Virus record (IMG/VR): IMGVR_UViG_3300031898_000016
Coordinates: 1-25,065 of that record
Direction: 5' to 3' (one strand)
Length of the DNA stretch: 25,065 nucleotides
Origin: a virus
The position numbers and the translations under genes are program-made. The notes under the pieces were generated by a model that worked only from the letters and a program-made list of their open reading frames with translations, made no database searches and was not told the DNA's origin. Below, in pieces: positions 13,753 to 21,841 of this stretch (its first letter is position 1; every line of letters begins with the position of its first letter).

Positions 13753-15266
13753 GCCTCGACTGGACGAAGGTCGGTTTGGCAGGAATAACGCTAGTCCTGT
13801 TCCTCCTTCTCGTTTTCGTCTGGGAGCAGGTCTTCTACCTATTCACCTGCATTTATGTCTCCTTGACTTGGAAGCGGGGCCAAGAGGAGATCAATGAACA
13901 GTTCGCCCGAATCATCTACATCCCGCCCGGTTGGAAGGTCTCCAAGCAATTCGTCAAGGACATCGGTCCTGCGGCTCTCAAGAAGATCCGCGATGATCCG
14001 GTGCTGTTCGCGCGTGCGATTCTGAAGTTCTTCCCCTTCCCCTATCAGGAGAAGTGGCTCAGGGACGAGTCCAAGCGCGTCATCGCGATCTGTGGAAGGC
14101 AGGTCGGGAAGTCGACGACGGCAGCAGTCTCACTCATTCATTTTGCAGTAACTAACCCTAAGACGACCTCGATCATAGTGTCATCGACGCTGAGGCAGAG
14201 CATGGAGACGTTCGACAAGGTCGTGGGCTTCCTGCTCGATTCGCCCCTCAAGAAGTCCGTGATCTATAAGTCGCGCACGCGGATCGTGCTCAGCAACGGC
14301 GCGCGAATCGTCTGTTTGCCCTGTGGCCGATATGGACACTCATTGCGAGGATATACGGTTCATCGTGCCTTTCTCGACGAGGCGCCCGTCATGCCCGAAG
14401 ACGTGATCTCCAACGTCATTTTTCCCATGCTCGCGACGACGAACGGCACGCTCTGGATGATGGGCACGCCCTGGTCGAAAGATCACATCACCTACCGCGC
14501 CTTCATGGACACACAAGGATGGAGCGTCTATCACCTTCCGAGCTCAATCTCGCCCCTGATCACGAAGCAATTCCTCGACGAGCAGCTCAGGTTGATAGGG
14601 GAGGAAAGGTTCCGCCTCGAGTATCTGGCCGAATTCGTAGACGACGCGCGCGCCTACTTCCCGATGACATTATTGCGGATGAACCTGCACGTTTGCGAAG
14701 AGGCTCCCTGCCAGTTCTGTTCGTCCTACGGGAAGCCCGAGGGAGCGCGCGAGCCTTACGGTGGCTATGATCCTGGTGGGAAGGAGTCCTACGCAGCCTT
14801 CGTCGTGATAGATCGCGCGAGGAAGATGGAAGTCAGGTTCATCGACCAAGAGAAGACTGCCGCCGGGGAGGATGAACGGTTCTACACTCGATACACGGTC
14901 AAGATTGCGGACATTCACAAGTGCGCGCGATTCAGGATGATTGGAGTTGACCAAACCGGGATAGGCGCCCCGATCATAGCCCACATGAAGGAGTTGGGAC
15001 TCCCTGTTGAAGGTCACCAATTGACGGCGCGCGTGAAGGAGGAGCTCGCTTCAAGGACAAGGATCCTGCTTGAGAATAGAGGGGCGAAGTTACCTAACGA
15101 TCCCGCGTTGCTGAACTCCCTGAACTGCATCGAATATGAAAGAACGCGCGCGGGAGGCTACACGTTCAGCCACAGGCAGGGGACCTACGACGATCTCGGG
15201 TGGGCGTTCATGCTGGCGCTCGCCGTCGCAAGCGAAAAAAAGGTCGGAGGGATAGTGCTTGGCTGA
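13749..15266 (+). CDS. terL: Terminase large subunit with unusual N-terminal membrane segment
   Basis: The 505-aa packaging motor. ATPase: Walker A GRQVGKS (116-122), Walker B AFLDE (207-211), coupling motif GTPW (239-242). RNase H-like nuclease: D341 in GGYDPGG, D401 in GVDQTG, D481/D482 in YDDLGW. Between the two domains is a cysteine cluster C316-x4-C-x2-C324. Residues ~8-38 form a strongly hydrophobic stretch (LAGITLVLFLLLVFVW and onward), which is not normal for a terminase. The GTG start overlaps the upstream stop (GTGA) but has only a weak GAGG. A TTG at codon 39 would skip the segment but lacks a ribosome site. It is the last gene of the plus operon. Confidence 0.93.
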   Translation: MSLDWTKVGLAGITLVLFLLLVFVWEQVFYLFTCIYVSLTWKRGQEEINEQFARIIYIPPGWKVSKQFVKDIGPAALKKIRDDPVLFARAILKFFPFPYQEKWLRDESKRVIAICGRQVGKSTTAAVSLIHFAVTNPKTTSIIVSSTLRQSMETFDKVVGFLLDSPLKKSVIYKSRTRIVLSNGARIVCLPCGRYGHSLRGYTVHRAFLDEAPVMPEDVISNVIFPMLATTNGTLWMMGTPWSKDHITYRAFMDTQGWSVYHLPSSISPLITKQFLDEQLRLIGEERFRLEYLAEFVDDARAYFPMTLLRMNLHVCEEAPCQFCSSYGKPEGAREPYGGYDPGGKESYAAFVVIDRARKMEVRFIDQEKTAAGEDERFYTRYTVKIADIHKCARFRMIGVDQTGIGAPIIAHMKELGLPVEGHQLTARVKEELASRTRILLENRGAKLPNDPALLNSLNCIEYERTRAGGYTFSHRQGTYDDLGWAFMLALAVASEKKVGGIVLG

Positions 15267-15314
15267 TCTGATCTTCTTCTCTTGGCAGTTATAGCGGTAC
15301 TTATGTGATAAGTG

Positions 15315-15320
15315 TTATAT
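15315..15320 (+). promoter_or_regulatory. TATA box of the 15348 gene
   Basis: TTATAT lies 33 to 28 bp before the ATG at 15348, the normal archaeal TATA distance for a leaderless or nearly leaderless transcript. It is in an 81-bp gap after the terminase and the 18-bp viral motif is absent here. Confidence 0.55.
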
Positions 15321-15347
15321 GCCCGGCTGGTCGCGTTGATATAGTCT

Positions 15348-15968
15348 ATGACACAATATGGTGAAACTACTAGCGATGGTCTGAAGATATTTGGCGAACT
15401 TCAAGGTCCGGCCCGAAATGAACCTCAACCCACTCTCATACTTGACCTCAAGCTTACTAATCTATCAGAGACGGATGCATACCTCATACCCCCATTTTAC
15501 CACCGACTAGGCGCTAACATTGGAGATTGGGCAGATCTGGGACATGACGTAGACTTTGGTATGGCTGGCTCAAGGAGCTCTGGAAGGCACCGTTTCCGTC
15601 TTCTAAAAGGGGGAGAGATCAGGTTGCGGAACCACTTCAGGCTTGGGTATCATGGGATTGAGGCGGTAGAAAGACGAAGGAAGGGCCGTGAGAGTGCCCC
15701 TATTCAATTCGTGCTCACCGGAATAGTGAACGCTTTCGTTGAGGACGTCAATATTCTCTTTCAGCATCACTTTGAAATCTCTCTGTTTGTTCATAGCGGG
15801 GTGTGGGAGGAGTGGCTTGGAGCTTGGACTCGAGAAACAGTACCTGTCTACTTACCAAAAGATATGCATGAAAGACTACTAAAGATCCCGAAAGCACCCA
15901 GAGATCTGGTTTGGATCATTAATGAACTCATCTCTCATTATGAAGCCACCCACGCGCAGACTCAATAA
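15348..15968 (+). CDS. Accessory (moron-like) protein of unknown function
   Basis: 206 aa with no recognised family. The N-terminal half is beta-rich, with an Ig-like stretch (TLILDLKLTNLSETDAYLIP); the middle is basic (EAVERRRKGRESAP); the C-terminus is helical (LLKIPKAPRDLVWIINELIS). No signal peptide or membrane segment. Base composition is visibly more AT-rich than the neighbours, it has its own TATA box, no coupling to the terminase, and ends convergent to the capsid operon. These are typical signs of a recently acquired gene, perhaps for host interaction or defence. A motif-like sequence at 15793-15808 lies inside it. Confidence 0.7.
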   Translation: MTQYGETTSDGLKIFGELQGPARNEPQPTLILDLKLTNLSETDAYLIPPFYHRLGANIGDWADLGHDVDFGMAGSRSSGRHRFRLLKGGEIRLRNHFRLGYHGIEAVERRRKGRESAPIQFVLTGIVNAFVEDVNILFQHHFEISLFVHSGVWEEWLGAWTRETVPVYLPKDMHERLLKIPKAPRDLVWIINELISHYEATHAQTQ

Positions 15969-15995
15969 ACTTCCAACAAGAAAGATGATTGGCGG

Positions 15996-16226
15996 CTACG
16001 GACGCCGCCCCTTCTCCCCTTCCTTCTCGGTATATGCCTCGACTCCGAGGCGCACGATGTGGACGACGACTTGAGAACGCTTCGGCACGTCCCGCTTCTC
16101 CTGCTGCGCGCGAGTCTGCTCTGACTTTATGATCGCCTCGATCCGATCGGCGAGCCATTCCGGGACGGAGAACGGCCCCCAGCGCACGCGTTTTTCGTCA
16201 TTGTTGTCGTATGATCCCGACGGCAA
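15996..16226 (-). CDS. RHH-like small DNA-binding protein
   Basis: 76 aa, last gene of the capsid operon, 30 nt after the capsid gene. TTG 16226 is chosen as start because GGAGGG lies 6 nt upstream. GPFSVPEWLADRIEAIIKSE and PKRSQVVVHIVRLGVEAYTE give the strand-helix-helix order of ribbon-helix-helix proteins, separated by a charged linker longer than usual. A repressor or accessory factor is plausible; a decoration role cannot be excluded. Confidence in the gene is higher than in the fold. Confidence 0.6.
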   Translation of the reverse strand: MPSGSYDNNDEKRVRWGPFSVPEWLADRIEAIIKSEQTRAQQEKRDVPKRSQVVVHIVRLGVEAYTEKEGEKGRRP

Positions 16227-16256
16227 CGTTATCCCTCCGACAAGCGCCTAGGGGAC

Positions 16257-17207
16257 TTAGGCGCCCGTCATCTTGGCGACTGCCTTGCTCTGCAGGATTC
16301 CTATTCCTCCTCTGCTTGCGGCTATTACTCCAGCCCCGATCTTCCTCTCGAGCTCGTAGGAATCTACGACAACATCGCGGCGTAGCGGGAAGCCGACTGC
16401 GAACCAAGTGTGTATATAGACCGTTCCTGCCGTGACGTGCGGCGATACGAGGAATTTGACGTTGAAGACCTTGCCGATCGCGCCTGTCTGTTTGTCGATG
16501 CCCGCTGTCAGGTAGTTCGCGTTGATGAACTTGTCATCTTGGAGTAACGTATCTGTTGCCTGTGCGGGATTTAGGATACAAACGAACTGTGTTAGAGGTG
16601 ACCAACCCTCGCCCCACAGCACGTTCAGTAAAGTCAGGACATCGGCATAGGCGAATTTGTTTGCATTTACTGGAGACTGTGCGCCTCCGCCCGCGAGATT
16701 GCCTGCGCTGATACCGCCTAGCTTCGTGATGTATTCCGAGTTCTCAAGGTAGTAGACATCCTCGACGAGTTGCCTTCCGACGCCGGTTAGAACTCCGCCG
16801 GGCGTGTCCTCAAGGGACACTCTGTCCCATTCCTGCGCGGCGTTCCACTCGTATGGGTTTACGTCAACGTCGACATAGTCAAGCGAGGAACCGAGTATCA
16901 TCGGTTGCGCGCCAGGTGCTCTTTTGGTCGGAGTCCCTGCCTTGAATCGCGGGAACCTCACCTTCGGCTGGTCGGTTTCAACCAGCCAACAGGCATCCCT
17001 CGCGATCGCGGCGTAACGGGCTGCCTCGATGACCTGTCTGTTGTATTCGCCAAGCGCAGCGGCAGCGTCTGGGAAGATGAACTCTTTCATCAGCGCTCGC
17101 ACGAACGGGCTGTTGCTGTTCTTCTCGAGGAACCTTGGATCCTTGAGCAGTGAGTCGATCGTCTCGCACTTCCTTCCCTTCACGACTTCTGTCTTCTCTT
17201 CACTCAT
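16257..17207 (-). CDS. Major capsid protein (HK97 fold)
   Basis: 316 aa. The N-terminal ~55 residues are charged and helical, then YNRQVIEAARYAAIARDACW, a beta-rich core (KVRFPRFKAGT), and the C-terminal half with FVCILNPAQATDTLLQDDKF, GAIGKVFNVKFLVSPHV and RRDVVVDSYELERKI. The block G-x-IGKxFN-V-x-hhVS-P is typical of the HK97 P-domain. It is on the minus strand, opposite the portal and protease, which is unusual. The start has GAGG ~10 nt upstream, only 10 nt after the decoration gene. Confidence 0.88.
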   Translation of the reverse strand: MSEEKTEVVKGRKCETIDSLLKDPRFLEKNSNSPFVRALMKEFIFPDAAAALGEYNRQVIEAARYAAIARDACWLVETDQPKVRFPRFKAGTPTKRAPGAQPMILGSSLDYVDVDVNPYEWNAAQEWDRVSLEDTPGGVLTGVGRQLVEDVYYLENSEYITKLGGISAGNLAGGGAQSPVNANKFAYADVLTLLNVLWGEGWSPLTQFVCILNPAQATDTLLQDDKFINANYLTAGIDKQTGAIGKVFNVKFLVSPHVTAGTVYIHTWFAVGFPLRRDVVVDSYELERKIGAGVIAASRGGIGILQSKAVAKMTGA

Positions 17208-17217
17208 TTCTGACGCC

Positions 17218-17685
17218 TCACATCGCGAAGAACGAGATCAGTAGCGTGTCGTTGTCAGCGCTCGCGTCCGTCTCAGCTACGCCGCACGCGAGGAATCCCT
17301 CGATGTTCATGCTTGGTTGAGCGGATGTGCTTGTGACTGCGGTCGCTCCTGACGGTATTGTGACGGTCGTTACCGCGGCGACGACCTTTCCGGTTGCTCC
17401 CGGCTTGACAAACGCTGGGGCGGATATCGCGCCACCCGCCGTCACCTTCACCCTGCCTCTCTTGAGGATCTTCCCAATTGCTCCGTTCGCTATGTCCTGC
17501 ATCGCGACGCCGAAGGCGACCTCGCCCGCCCCAGCGGGTTGAACCGTGGGGCCATCCTTAGGATCCGTGGCCGCCGTGAGTTTGACGATCTGTCCCTTTG
17601 TGATCGCAGCGCCTGCTTTTGCCGTGATTGCGTCGTAGAGTCCGACGGGCTCTCCAAGACTGGAGTATGCCCAACTGTCTGCCAT
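17218..17685 (-). CDS. Capsid decoration / DUF2190-like protein
   Basis: 155 aa, small residues and beta-strands throughout: GLYDAITAKAGAAITKGQIV, then EVAFGVAMQDIANG, GRVKVTAGGAISA and GFLACGVAETDAS. This is the pattern of DUF2190 and related decoration proteins that trimerise on the capsid surface. ATG 17685 is supported by AGAGGTGA upstream, and an in-frame ATG at 17712 lies inside the regulatory motif. It is the first gene of the minus-strand capsid operon. Confidence 0.8.
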   Translation of the reverse strand: MADSWAYSSLGEPVGLYDAITAKAGAAITKGQIVKLTAATDPKDGPTVQPAGAGEVAFGVAMQDIANGAIGKILKRGRVKVTAGGAISAPAFVKPGATGKVVAAVTTVTIPSGATAVTSTSAQPSMNIEGFLACGVAETDASADNDTLLISFFAM

Positions 17686-17707
17686 TCTTTTCACCTCTGA
17701 ATGGTTG

Positions 17708-17725
17708 AGCATATCGGACTATGTC
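17708..17725 (-). promoter_or_regulatory. 18-bp palindromic motif, copy 3 (capsid operon)
   Basis: On the minus strand GACATAGTCCGATATGCT, 22 nt before ATG 17685. Here, unlike the other copies, the gap is long enough to hold a Shine-Dalgarno (GAGGTGA), which suggests transcription starts at the downstream edge of the motif. Confidence 0.7.
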
Positions 17726-17772
17726 AGATAGATATGGGTATGTAGCGAATACAATACAAACAGTTAAGAGGA

Positions 17773-17790
17773 AACATAGCGGGATATGCC
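17773..17790 (+). promoter_or_regulatory. 18-bp palindromic motif, copy 4 (portal operon)
   Basis: Reads AACATAGCGGGATATGCC and ends 10 nt before the ATG at 17801. Upstream is TTAAGAGGAA, resembling the sequence upstream of copy 1 (TTAAGAGGGAA on that gene's strand). Copies 3 and 4 stand back to back in the 115-bp divergent region. Confidence 0.75.
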
Positions 17791-17800
17791 CGAAACTGGC

Positions 17801-17887
17801 ATGAGCTACGACCAAGGATCTGGCGGAACCTCGGATTTCTGCGCAACAAGCCGGAACTTCTTGGGATCATTGAGGGGATCGGGATGA
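17801..17887 (+). CDS. 28-aa leader ORF coupled to the portal gene
   Basis: The first ATG after motif copy 4 opens a 28-aa frame (MSYDQGSGGTSDFCATSRNF...) whose stop overlaps the portal ATG as ATGA (17884-17887). It has no Shine-Dalgarno and would be read from a leaderless or near-leaderless transcript. It may be a peptide or a device that delivers ribosomes to the portal start, which has only GGGGATCGGG before it. No family recognised. Confidence 0.5.
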   Translation: MSYDQGSGGTSDFCATSRNFLGSLRGSG

Positions 17888-19203
17888 GTTTCCTGAGAAG
17901 TATCTTCGGAAAGAAGGAGTCATTCGGCCTGGTTACTGGATTGATGGGTGGACTGGCGCGCGACTACCCCGATCCTTCGCTCGCGGACCAACTCGAGTAC
18001 TACAAGCGTGATCCTACCGTGCGCGCTGCCATAGATGACCTGGCAGAGAGATCCGTGGGCATGGGGTTCTACACAACCGCTGAGACAGGTAGGGCGAAGA
18101 GCGTGATAGATCGTTTCTGCGAGGACGTGAACTTGGATGGCCTGAACCTTCAGGTCGCGCGCGAGTGTTGGGGTGTCGGCAACTCGTTCCTCGAATACAT
18201 GTTCACCAACTATGCAGAGGAGCCCGTTGAAGGATTCGGAAAACTAAGGGTTCCAGCACCGGACAAGTCGATAGGGATGCCACGCCTGATCGGCCTCAAG
18301 CCGCTCCCCGTTGCGTCTTTCACCAAGATCCACAGGAACGCGCTAGGGAGGGTTCTCGCGTACGAACAAACAGTTGGGGCCACACAACTAATGCAACCCG
18401 AGTGCCTTCTACATTTCAGGTGGAACCCCGTGAACGAGAGCGCGTTCGGAGTCGGCCTGATCACCACGCTCGCAAGTCCGGGCAAGGGATTCGTGATCGA
18501 CGCGACTACAGGGACGACGGCAAAACGCCCATCTTGGCTGGCGATGAAGGAGCGCACGGAGAACGCGCTCAACGACTTCTTCATCCGCTACATCGGGCGC
18601 TATGCGTTCGTCTGGAAGGGCGAAGATCAGGAGAAGGTGAAGGAATACTTCGCAGCGATCAAGACTTTGAGGGAGAATCAGGACATCGGCGTCGGCACAA
18701 GCACGGGCGCGGACTTCGACATCAAGACGCTCTCGATAGATCCGCGCGCGCGATTCGACACGATCCTCCCCTACTTCGAGAACCGCGTCCTGGAGGGGCT
18801 TGAGACACCCATCAACAAGCTGTTCACCACTCCAGGATTCACAGAGGCCAGCGCGAAGGCAGCAGTTGAGATCAGCGAGAGGAAAGTGGCAGCATTTCAG
18901 CGCTTCCTCAAACGGATCATCGAACGCGACATCTTCCCGCGCGTGCTCAGGCAGAACGGGCTCAATGTGGAGGAGTCGAAAGCGCGTCTCAACTGGGGCA
19001 TGCAGGAGACGCCTTCCATAGACGTCGAGAACCTCCTCAAGCTGGCTGAGATGAGCGCTCAGTACGGCGTTCAATACATCCGGCCTGATGAAGTTAGGAA
19101 GAGTCTCGCCAAGTTGGGCGTCGAGCTTTGGGAGCCGGAACAACCTGAGGCTGGAGTTCAGACGCCTCCGAAGCAGGGCAAGCCGATCGAGGTGGGGACC
19201 TGA
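17884..19203 (+). CDS. Portal protein
   Basis: 439 aa. The N-terminal LEYYKRDPTVRAAIDDLAER, then WGVGNSFLEYMF, LKPLPVASFTKIHRNALG and CLLHFRWNPVNESAFGVGLI are the usual siphovirus-type portal landmarks: stem start, wing and clip. A long helical part (VKEYFAAIKTLRENQDIGVG, later AAVEISERKVAAFQRFL) ends near the proline-rich C-terminus. It forms the dodecameric ring through which DNA enters and leaves. The ATG overlaps the leader ORF stop, and its own stop overlaps the protease start (TGATG). Confidence 0.92.
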   Translation: MSFLRSIFGKKESFGLVTGLMGGLARDYPDPSLADQLEYYKRDPTVRAAIDDLAERSVGMGFYTTAETGRAKSVIDRFCEDVNLDGLNLQVARECWGVGNSFLEYMFTNYAEEPVEGFGKLRVPAPDKSIGMPRLIGLKPLPVASFTKIHRNALGRVLAYEQTVGATQLMQPECLLHFRWNPVNESAFGVGLITTLASPGKGFVIDATTGTTAKRPSWLAMKERTENALNDFFIRYIGRYAFVWKGEDQEKVKEYFAAIKTLRENQDIGVGTSTGADFDIKTLSIDPRARFDTILPYFENRVLEGLETPINKLFTTPGFTEASAKAAVEISERKVAAFQRFLKRIIERDIFPRVLRQNGLNVEESKARLNWGMQETPSIDVENLLKLAEMSAQYGVQYIRPDEVRKSLAKLGVELWEPEQPEAGVQTPPKQGKPIEVGT

Positions 19204-20702
19204 TGCCGAGACACGACGACTTCGAAAAGGTCTATCAACAGTTCGTGGACAGATACGGTGAAGAGAAGGGGAAGGCCGTCTATTACGCTTGGTTGAACTC
19301 TTTCGATCCTCCTCTGGATGACACCAAGCCCATGCCTGAGAAACTGCCGCCAAAGAAGAAGAAAGAAGCCTACATCATGCCCCTGAATATAGACAACTTA
19401 GATGGGCGCGTCTATCTCGTCAAGACCCCCCACGTCGGCACAACTGGTAGTCTAGACCTAGTCGACGAGGAGGGGCTCCCTAGACTACGACACTACGACG
19501 CGGATGAACTCAAGCGGGCCGCGCGCACGCTGATCAACGCGCCCGCGAATCTGAATCATTTCAACCTGCTACCTAACGCCCGCGTGATCTGGGCCGATTT
19601 CAGTGACGAGGAGGAAGCAGTCAACGCGCTCGTTCTATCTCGCAACGCAGTCCTCGATAAGACCTACGACGAAGGCAAGATAGTAGGCGCTTCAGTCGAG
19701 TTCGGCGCAATTGACTTTCCGCAAGTGGATGGGGTGAAGCCTGCAGGGATCGTGTTCACGGGCTTGGCCTTCGTCACGAACGACTTTCAGCCCGGCGATC
19801 CCAAGTCACGCGTCATCCTGTTGAAGGAGATCCTCGCTCCCAGCAGTGAAAAGGGGGCGAGTTCACAACTTGAAAGTGATGAGGTGAAAGGCATGAGAGA
19901 GAAGCAAGAAGCGAAGGAGCCTGAACACAAGGAGGAGACTCCGGCAGTACTCGAGGAGATGGATAAGGTCGCACAACTGAAGGCAAAGATCGAAACCCTC
20001 GGAAAGGAAGGGGCGGATATTGTAGCCACAATTGCGAAGCTGAAGGAATCATTCGCAGCGGAGGAGCCGACACCGCAAGACATCCAACAAAGGTTGGACG
20101 GGATAAGCAACTGGGTTAGTGACATTGCGGGTATTCTCGCTGACCTCAAGGCCCGCGTCGAAAGGCTTGAGCAGGTCCTCATGACGAGAGAAACCAAGAA
20201 GGAGGTGCTCGTCCCAACGATCAAGGATATGCTCGCAGAACTTGCCAAGGGCGCACCGCAGCTGACCGAGTCACAACGCAACTTCTGGTCAGCGATGCTC
20301 GGCTACCTCAAGGCTGTCTTCAGCGACATGGCGGATGAGTTCGACAAGACGAGCGCGGAGATCGAGAAGGCAAAGACTGAGGGGGGCGGGAGTGAAGGCA
20401 AGAAGGAGACGGTCGAAGAGCAGGGTGGCACGCCGCCCACCAAGACGGAGGAGAAGGAGGCGACTACACCGCCTTCAGGACAGGAACAGAAGCAGCCCGA
20501 AAGCACACAGCAGGCTGAATCTCAGGGCGTCGGAATCGTGGAATCGAAGCCCGCAGCAGGCCCTACGACTGTGGACAGAGCCGAGAGGATAATCGCGCGC
20601 ATCCCAAGGTCCGAGCAGCTTCCGCCCAAGATGGGCAGGCCCTTCGTCTCGAGAATGCTGGAAGAGATCAAGCAGGCGATCAGGGAAGGACTGAAGGAGT
20701 AG
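19203..20702 (+). CDS. Prohead protease fused to scaffold
   Basis: 499 aa. Residues 1-30 (DDFEKVYQQFVDRYGEEKGK) form a helical lead often seen beside portals. A protease-like domain spans ~60-210: LNHF with H119, GASVEFGAID with S164, and TGLAFVTNDFQPG, matching the His/Ser order of HK97-type S78 proteases. Residues ~235-350 form a coiled coil (LKARVERLEQVLMTRETKK), and ~385-460 are low-complexity and acidic, like a scaffold. The C-terminus (GRPFVSRMLEEIKQAI) probably binds the capsid protein. The fusion explains the absence of a separate scaffold. Catalytic residues are assigned by position only. Confidence 0.82.
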   Translation: MPRHDDFEKVYQQFVDRYGEEKGKAVYYAWLNSFDPPLDDTKPMPEKLPPKKKKEAYIMPLNIDNLDGRVYLVKTPHVGTTGSLDLVDEEGLPRLRHYDADELKRAARTLINAPANLNHFNLLPNARVIWADFSDEEEAVNALVLSRNAVLDKTYDEGKIVGASVEFGAIDFPQVDGVKPAGIVFTGLAFVTNDFQPGDPKSRVILLKEILAPSSEKGASSQLESDEVKGMREKQEAKEPEHKEETPAVLEEMDKVAQLKAKIETLGKEGADIVATIAKLKESFAAEEPTPQDIQQRLDGISNWVSDIAGILADLKARVERLEQVLMTRETKKEVLVPTIKDMLAELAKGAPQLTESQRNFWSAMLGYLKAVFSDMADEFDKTSAEIEKAKTEGGGSEGKKETVEEQGGTPPTKTEEKEATTPPSGQEQKQPESTQQAESQGVGIVESKPAAGPTTVDRAERIIARIPRSEQLPPKMGRPFVSRMLEEIKQAIREGLKE

Positions 20703-20735
20703 GCGCGCCCGCTCTCAACATCTCTTCTCTGCCCG

Positions 20736-20749
20736 TTTTTGGTACTTTT
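20736..20749 (+). terminator. Oligo-T terminator candidate
   Basis: TTTTT at 20736-20740 and TTTT at 20746-20749 follow the protease-scaffold stop, in the gap before the convergent pilin-like gene. Archaeal termination often occurs at T-runs without a hairpin. Only suggestive. Confidence 0.4.
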
Positions 20750-20778
20750 CGTTGAACCCCCGCATCTTCCCACGACTC

Positions 20779-21477
20779 CTAGGTTGTCTTCGCGGTAGAA
20801 GAACCGAGGCGGCGCTTCGCGACTTCCCCCACGATTGCGGCCATTATTGCTACTAATGCTGCTATGACGAAATTGCGAATGGTGCCAAGTTCCTCAACCA
20901 CTGCATCGATCCTCTCTTCCATTCTAGCCAGCCTGATAGACAACTCTCTTAGTGAGTTTTCGATGACATCCAAACGTTCGATTCCTCCGTAGGTCCGGAT
21001 TATTTGCGTTGACGCCACATAGTCTTTCCCCCCTTCCGTATGGAACCGGACAACGAGGATAGTGCCTGAAGTCGTCATCGATGTGCCTATTACCTCGCCC
21101 TCTCTGACTAGGATATTGTATGTGATGCTTCCCCCAATATTGATCTTCACATTAGGTCCGGGCGTGATCCGACAATTTGGCGTCCAAGAGCCAGTGAGAG
21201 AACATGGAATATCATTCAGGTAGATGGACGATACGTTTGCTTCATTTGTGCCCACATTCTCAAGGACGATGGTTAGAGTCCATGTTCTGGTGGTTTCCTC
21301 GTATCGGACATGGGGGCCGCGAATCTCTAATTTCTCAAACCCAGTGATAATTCCAACGAGCCCGGCCAGCCAAGGAGCCGCAGCGACTGCGATAAATATG
21401 CCTGCAGCCACTATTGCGACCGATACGGTGACAGATAACATGTCGCGCTTTTCTGCCTTCCCGGCATTCGGTCTCAT
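20779..21477 (-). CDS. Pilin-like membrane protein, accessory
   Basis: 232 aa from ATG 21477; an upstream ATG at 21531 would add 18 residues but lies above the TATA box. The short basic N-terminus (MRPNAGKAEKRDM) is followed by a membrane helix (SVTVSVAIVAAGIFIAVAAA), as in archaeal type IV pilins and archaellins. Then comes an Ig-like domain (WTLTIVLENVGTNEANVSSI), a coiled coil (LRELSIRLARMEERID) and a C-terminal membrane helix (FVIAALVAIMAAIVGEVA). It would be anchored in the host membrane with the Ig-like part outside. It has its own TATA box and no viral motif, so it looks like a moron, perhaps for surface exclusion. Confidence 0.72.
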   Translation of the reverse strand: MRPNAGKAEKRDMLSVTVSVAIVAAGIFIAVAAAPWLAGLVGIITGFEKLEIRGPHVRYEETTRTWTLTIVLENVGTNEANVSSIYLNDIPCSLTGSWTPNCRITPGPNVKINIGGSITYNILVREGEVIGTSMTTSGTILVVRFHTEGGKDYVASTQIIRTYGGIERLDVIENSLRELSIRLARMEERIDAVVEELGTIRNFVIAALVAIMAAIVGEVAKRRLGSSTAKTT

Positions 21478-21507
21478 CTCTACTGCTGAAATGTTTCCGC
21501 GCGACAG

Positions 21508-21514
21508 ATTATAA
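21508..21514 (-). promoter_or_regulatory. TATA box of the pilin-like gene
   Basis: TTATAAT on the minus strand, centred about 34 bp before ATG 21477, within the archaeal range if the leader is about 8 nt. This decides the start in favour of 21477. A half copy of the viral motif (GGCATAGCGG, 21532-21541) lies upstream. Confidence 0.55.
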
Positions 21515-21589
21515 GATTGATACTGTACCATCCGCTATGCCCAGAGGACTTCTGCCTAGCGTCCTAGCCCCTGTCGTTGAGCATCGCTT

Positions 21590-21841
21590 CTATTCTTTCT
21601 TCTCCATGATCACGAAGCAACGCCTGAAGTTTTGGAGTGTCTCGACCGCCATAGCTTTTGGTGTCCAGCCGTGTCCAGCCATGATGTTCATCGCCCGCTC
21701 GATATTGTCAAAAGTGATCCCGGTTAACCCCATCGATTGATCGCAAAGTGTCCTGACTCTCCCGGGCAAGTTCTTCGCGACATCGGGGTTTCTCACGAGT
21801 TCAGCAGCTATTAGCATCTTCAGATCCTTGAACTCACTCAC
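21590..21841 (-). CDS. Small unknown protein, 83 aa
   Basis: Starts at GTG 21841, chosen because GGAGGTGA lies 8 nt upstream; the ATG at 21871 has no ribosome site. The product (MSEFKDLKMLIAAELV..., later IERAMNIMAGHGWTPKAMAV) is helical with no known motif. It is in the same operon as the RHH-like regulator, coupled through a mini-ORF. Function unknown. Confidence 0.6.
   Translation of the reverse strand: MSEFKDLKMLIAAELVRNPDVAKNLPGRVRTLCDQSMGLTGITFDNIERAMNIMAGHGWTPKAMAVETLQNFRRCFVIMEKKE

Noticed and set aside
18409-19353. Minus-strand 314-aa open frame
   Set aside because: Fully antisense to the portal and start of the protease gene; Arg-rich shadow with no motif.
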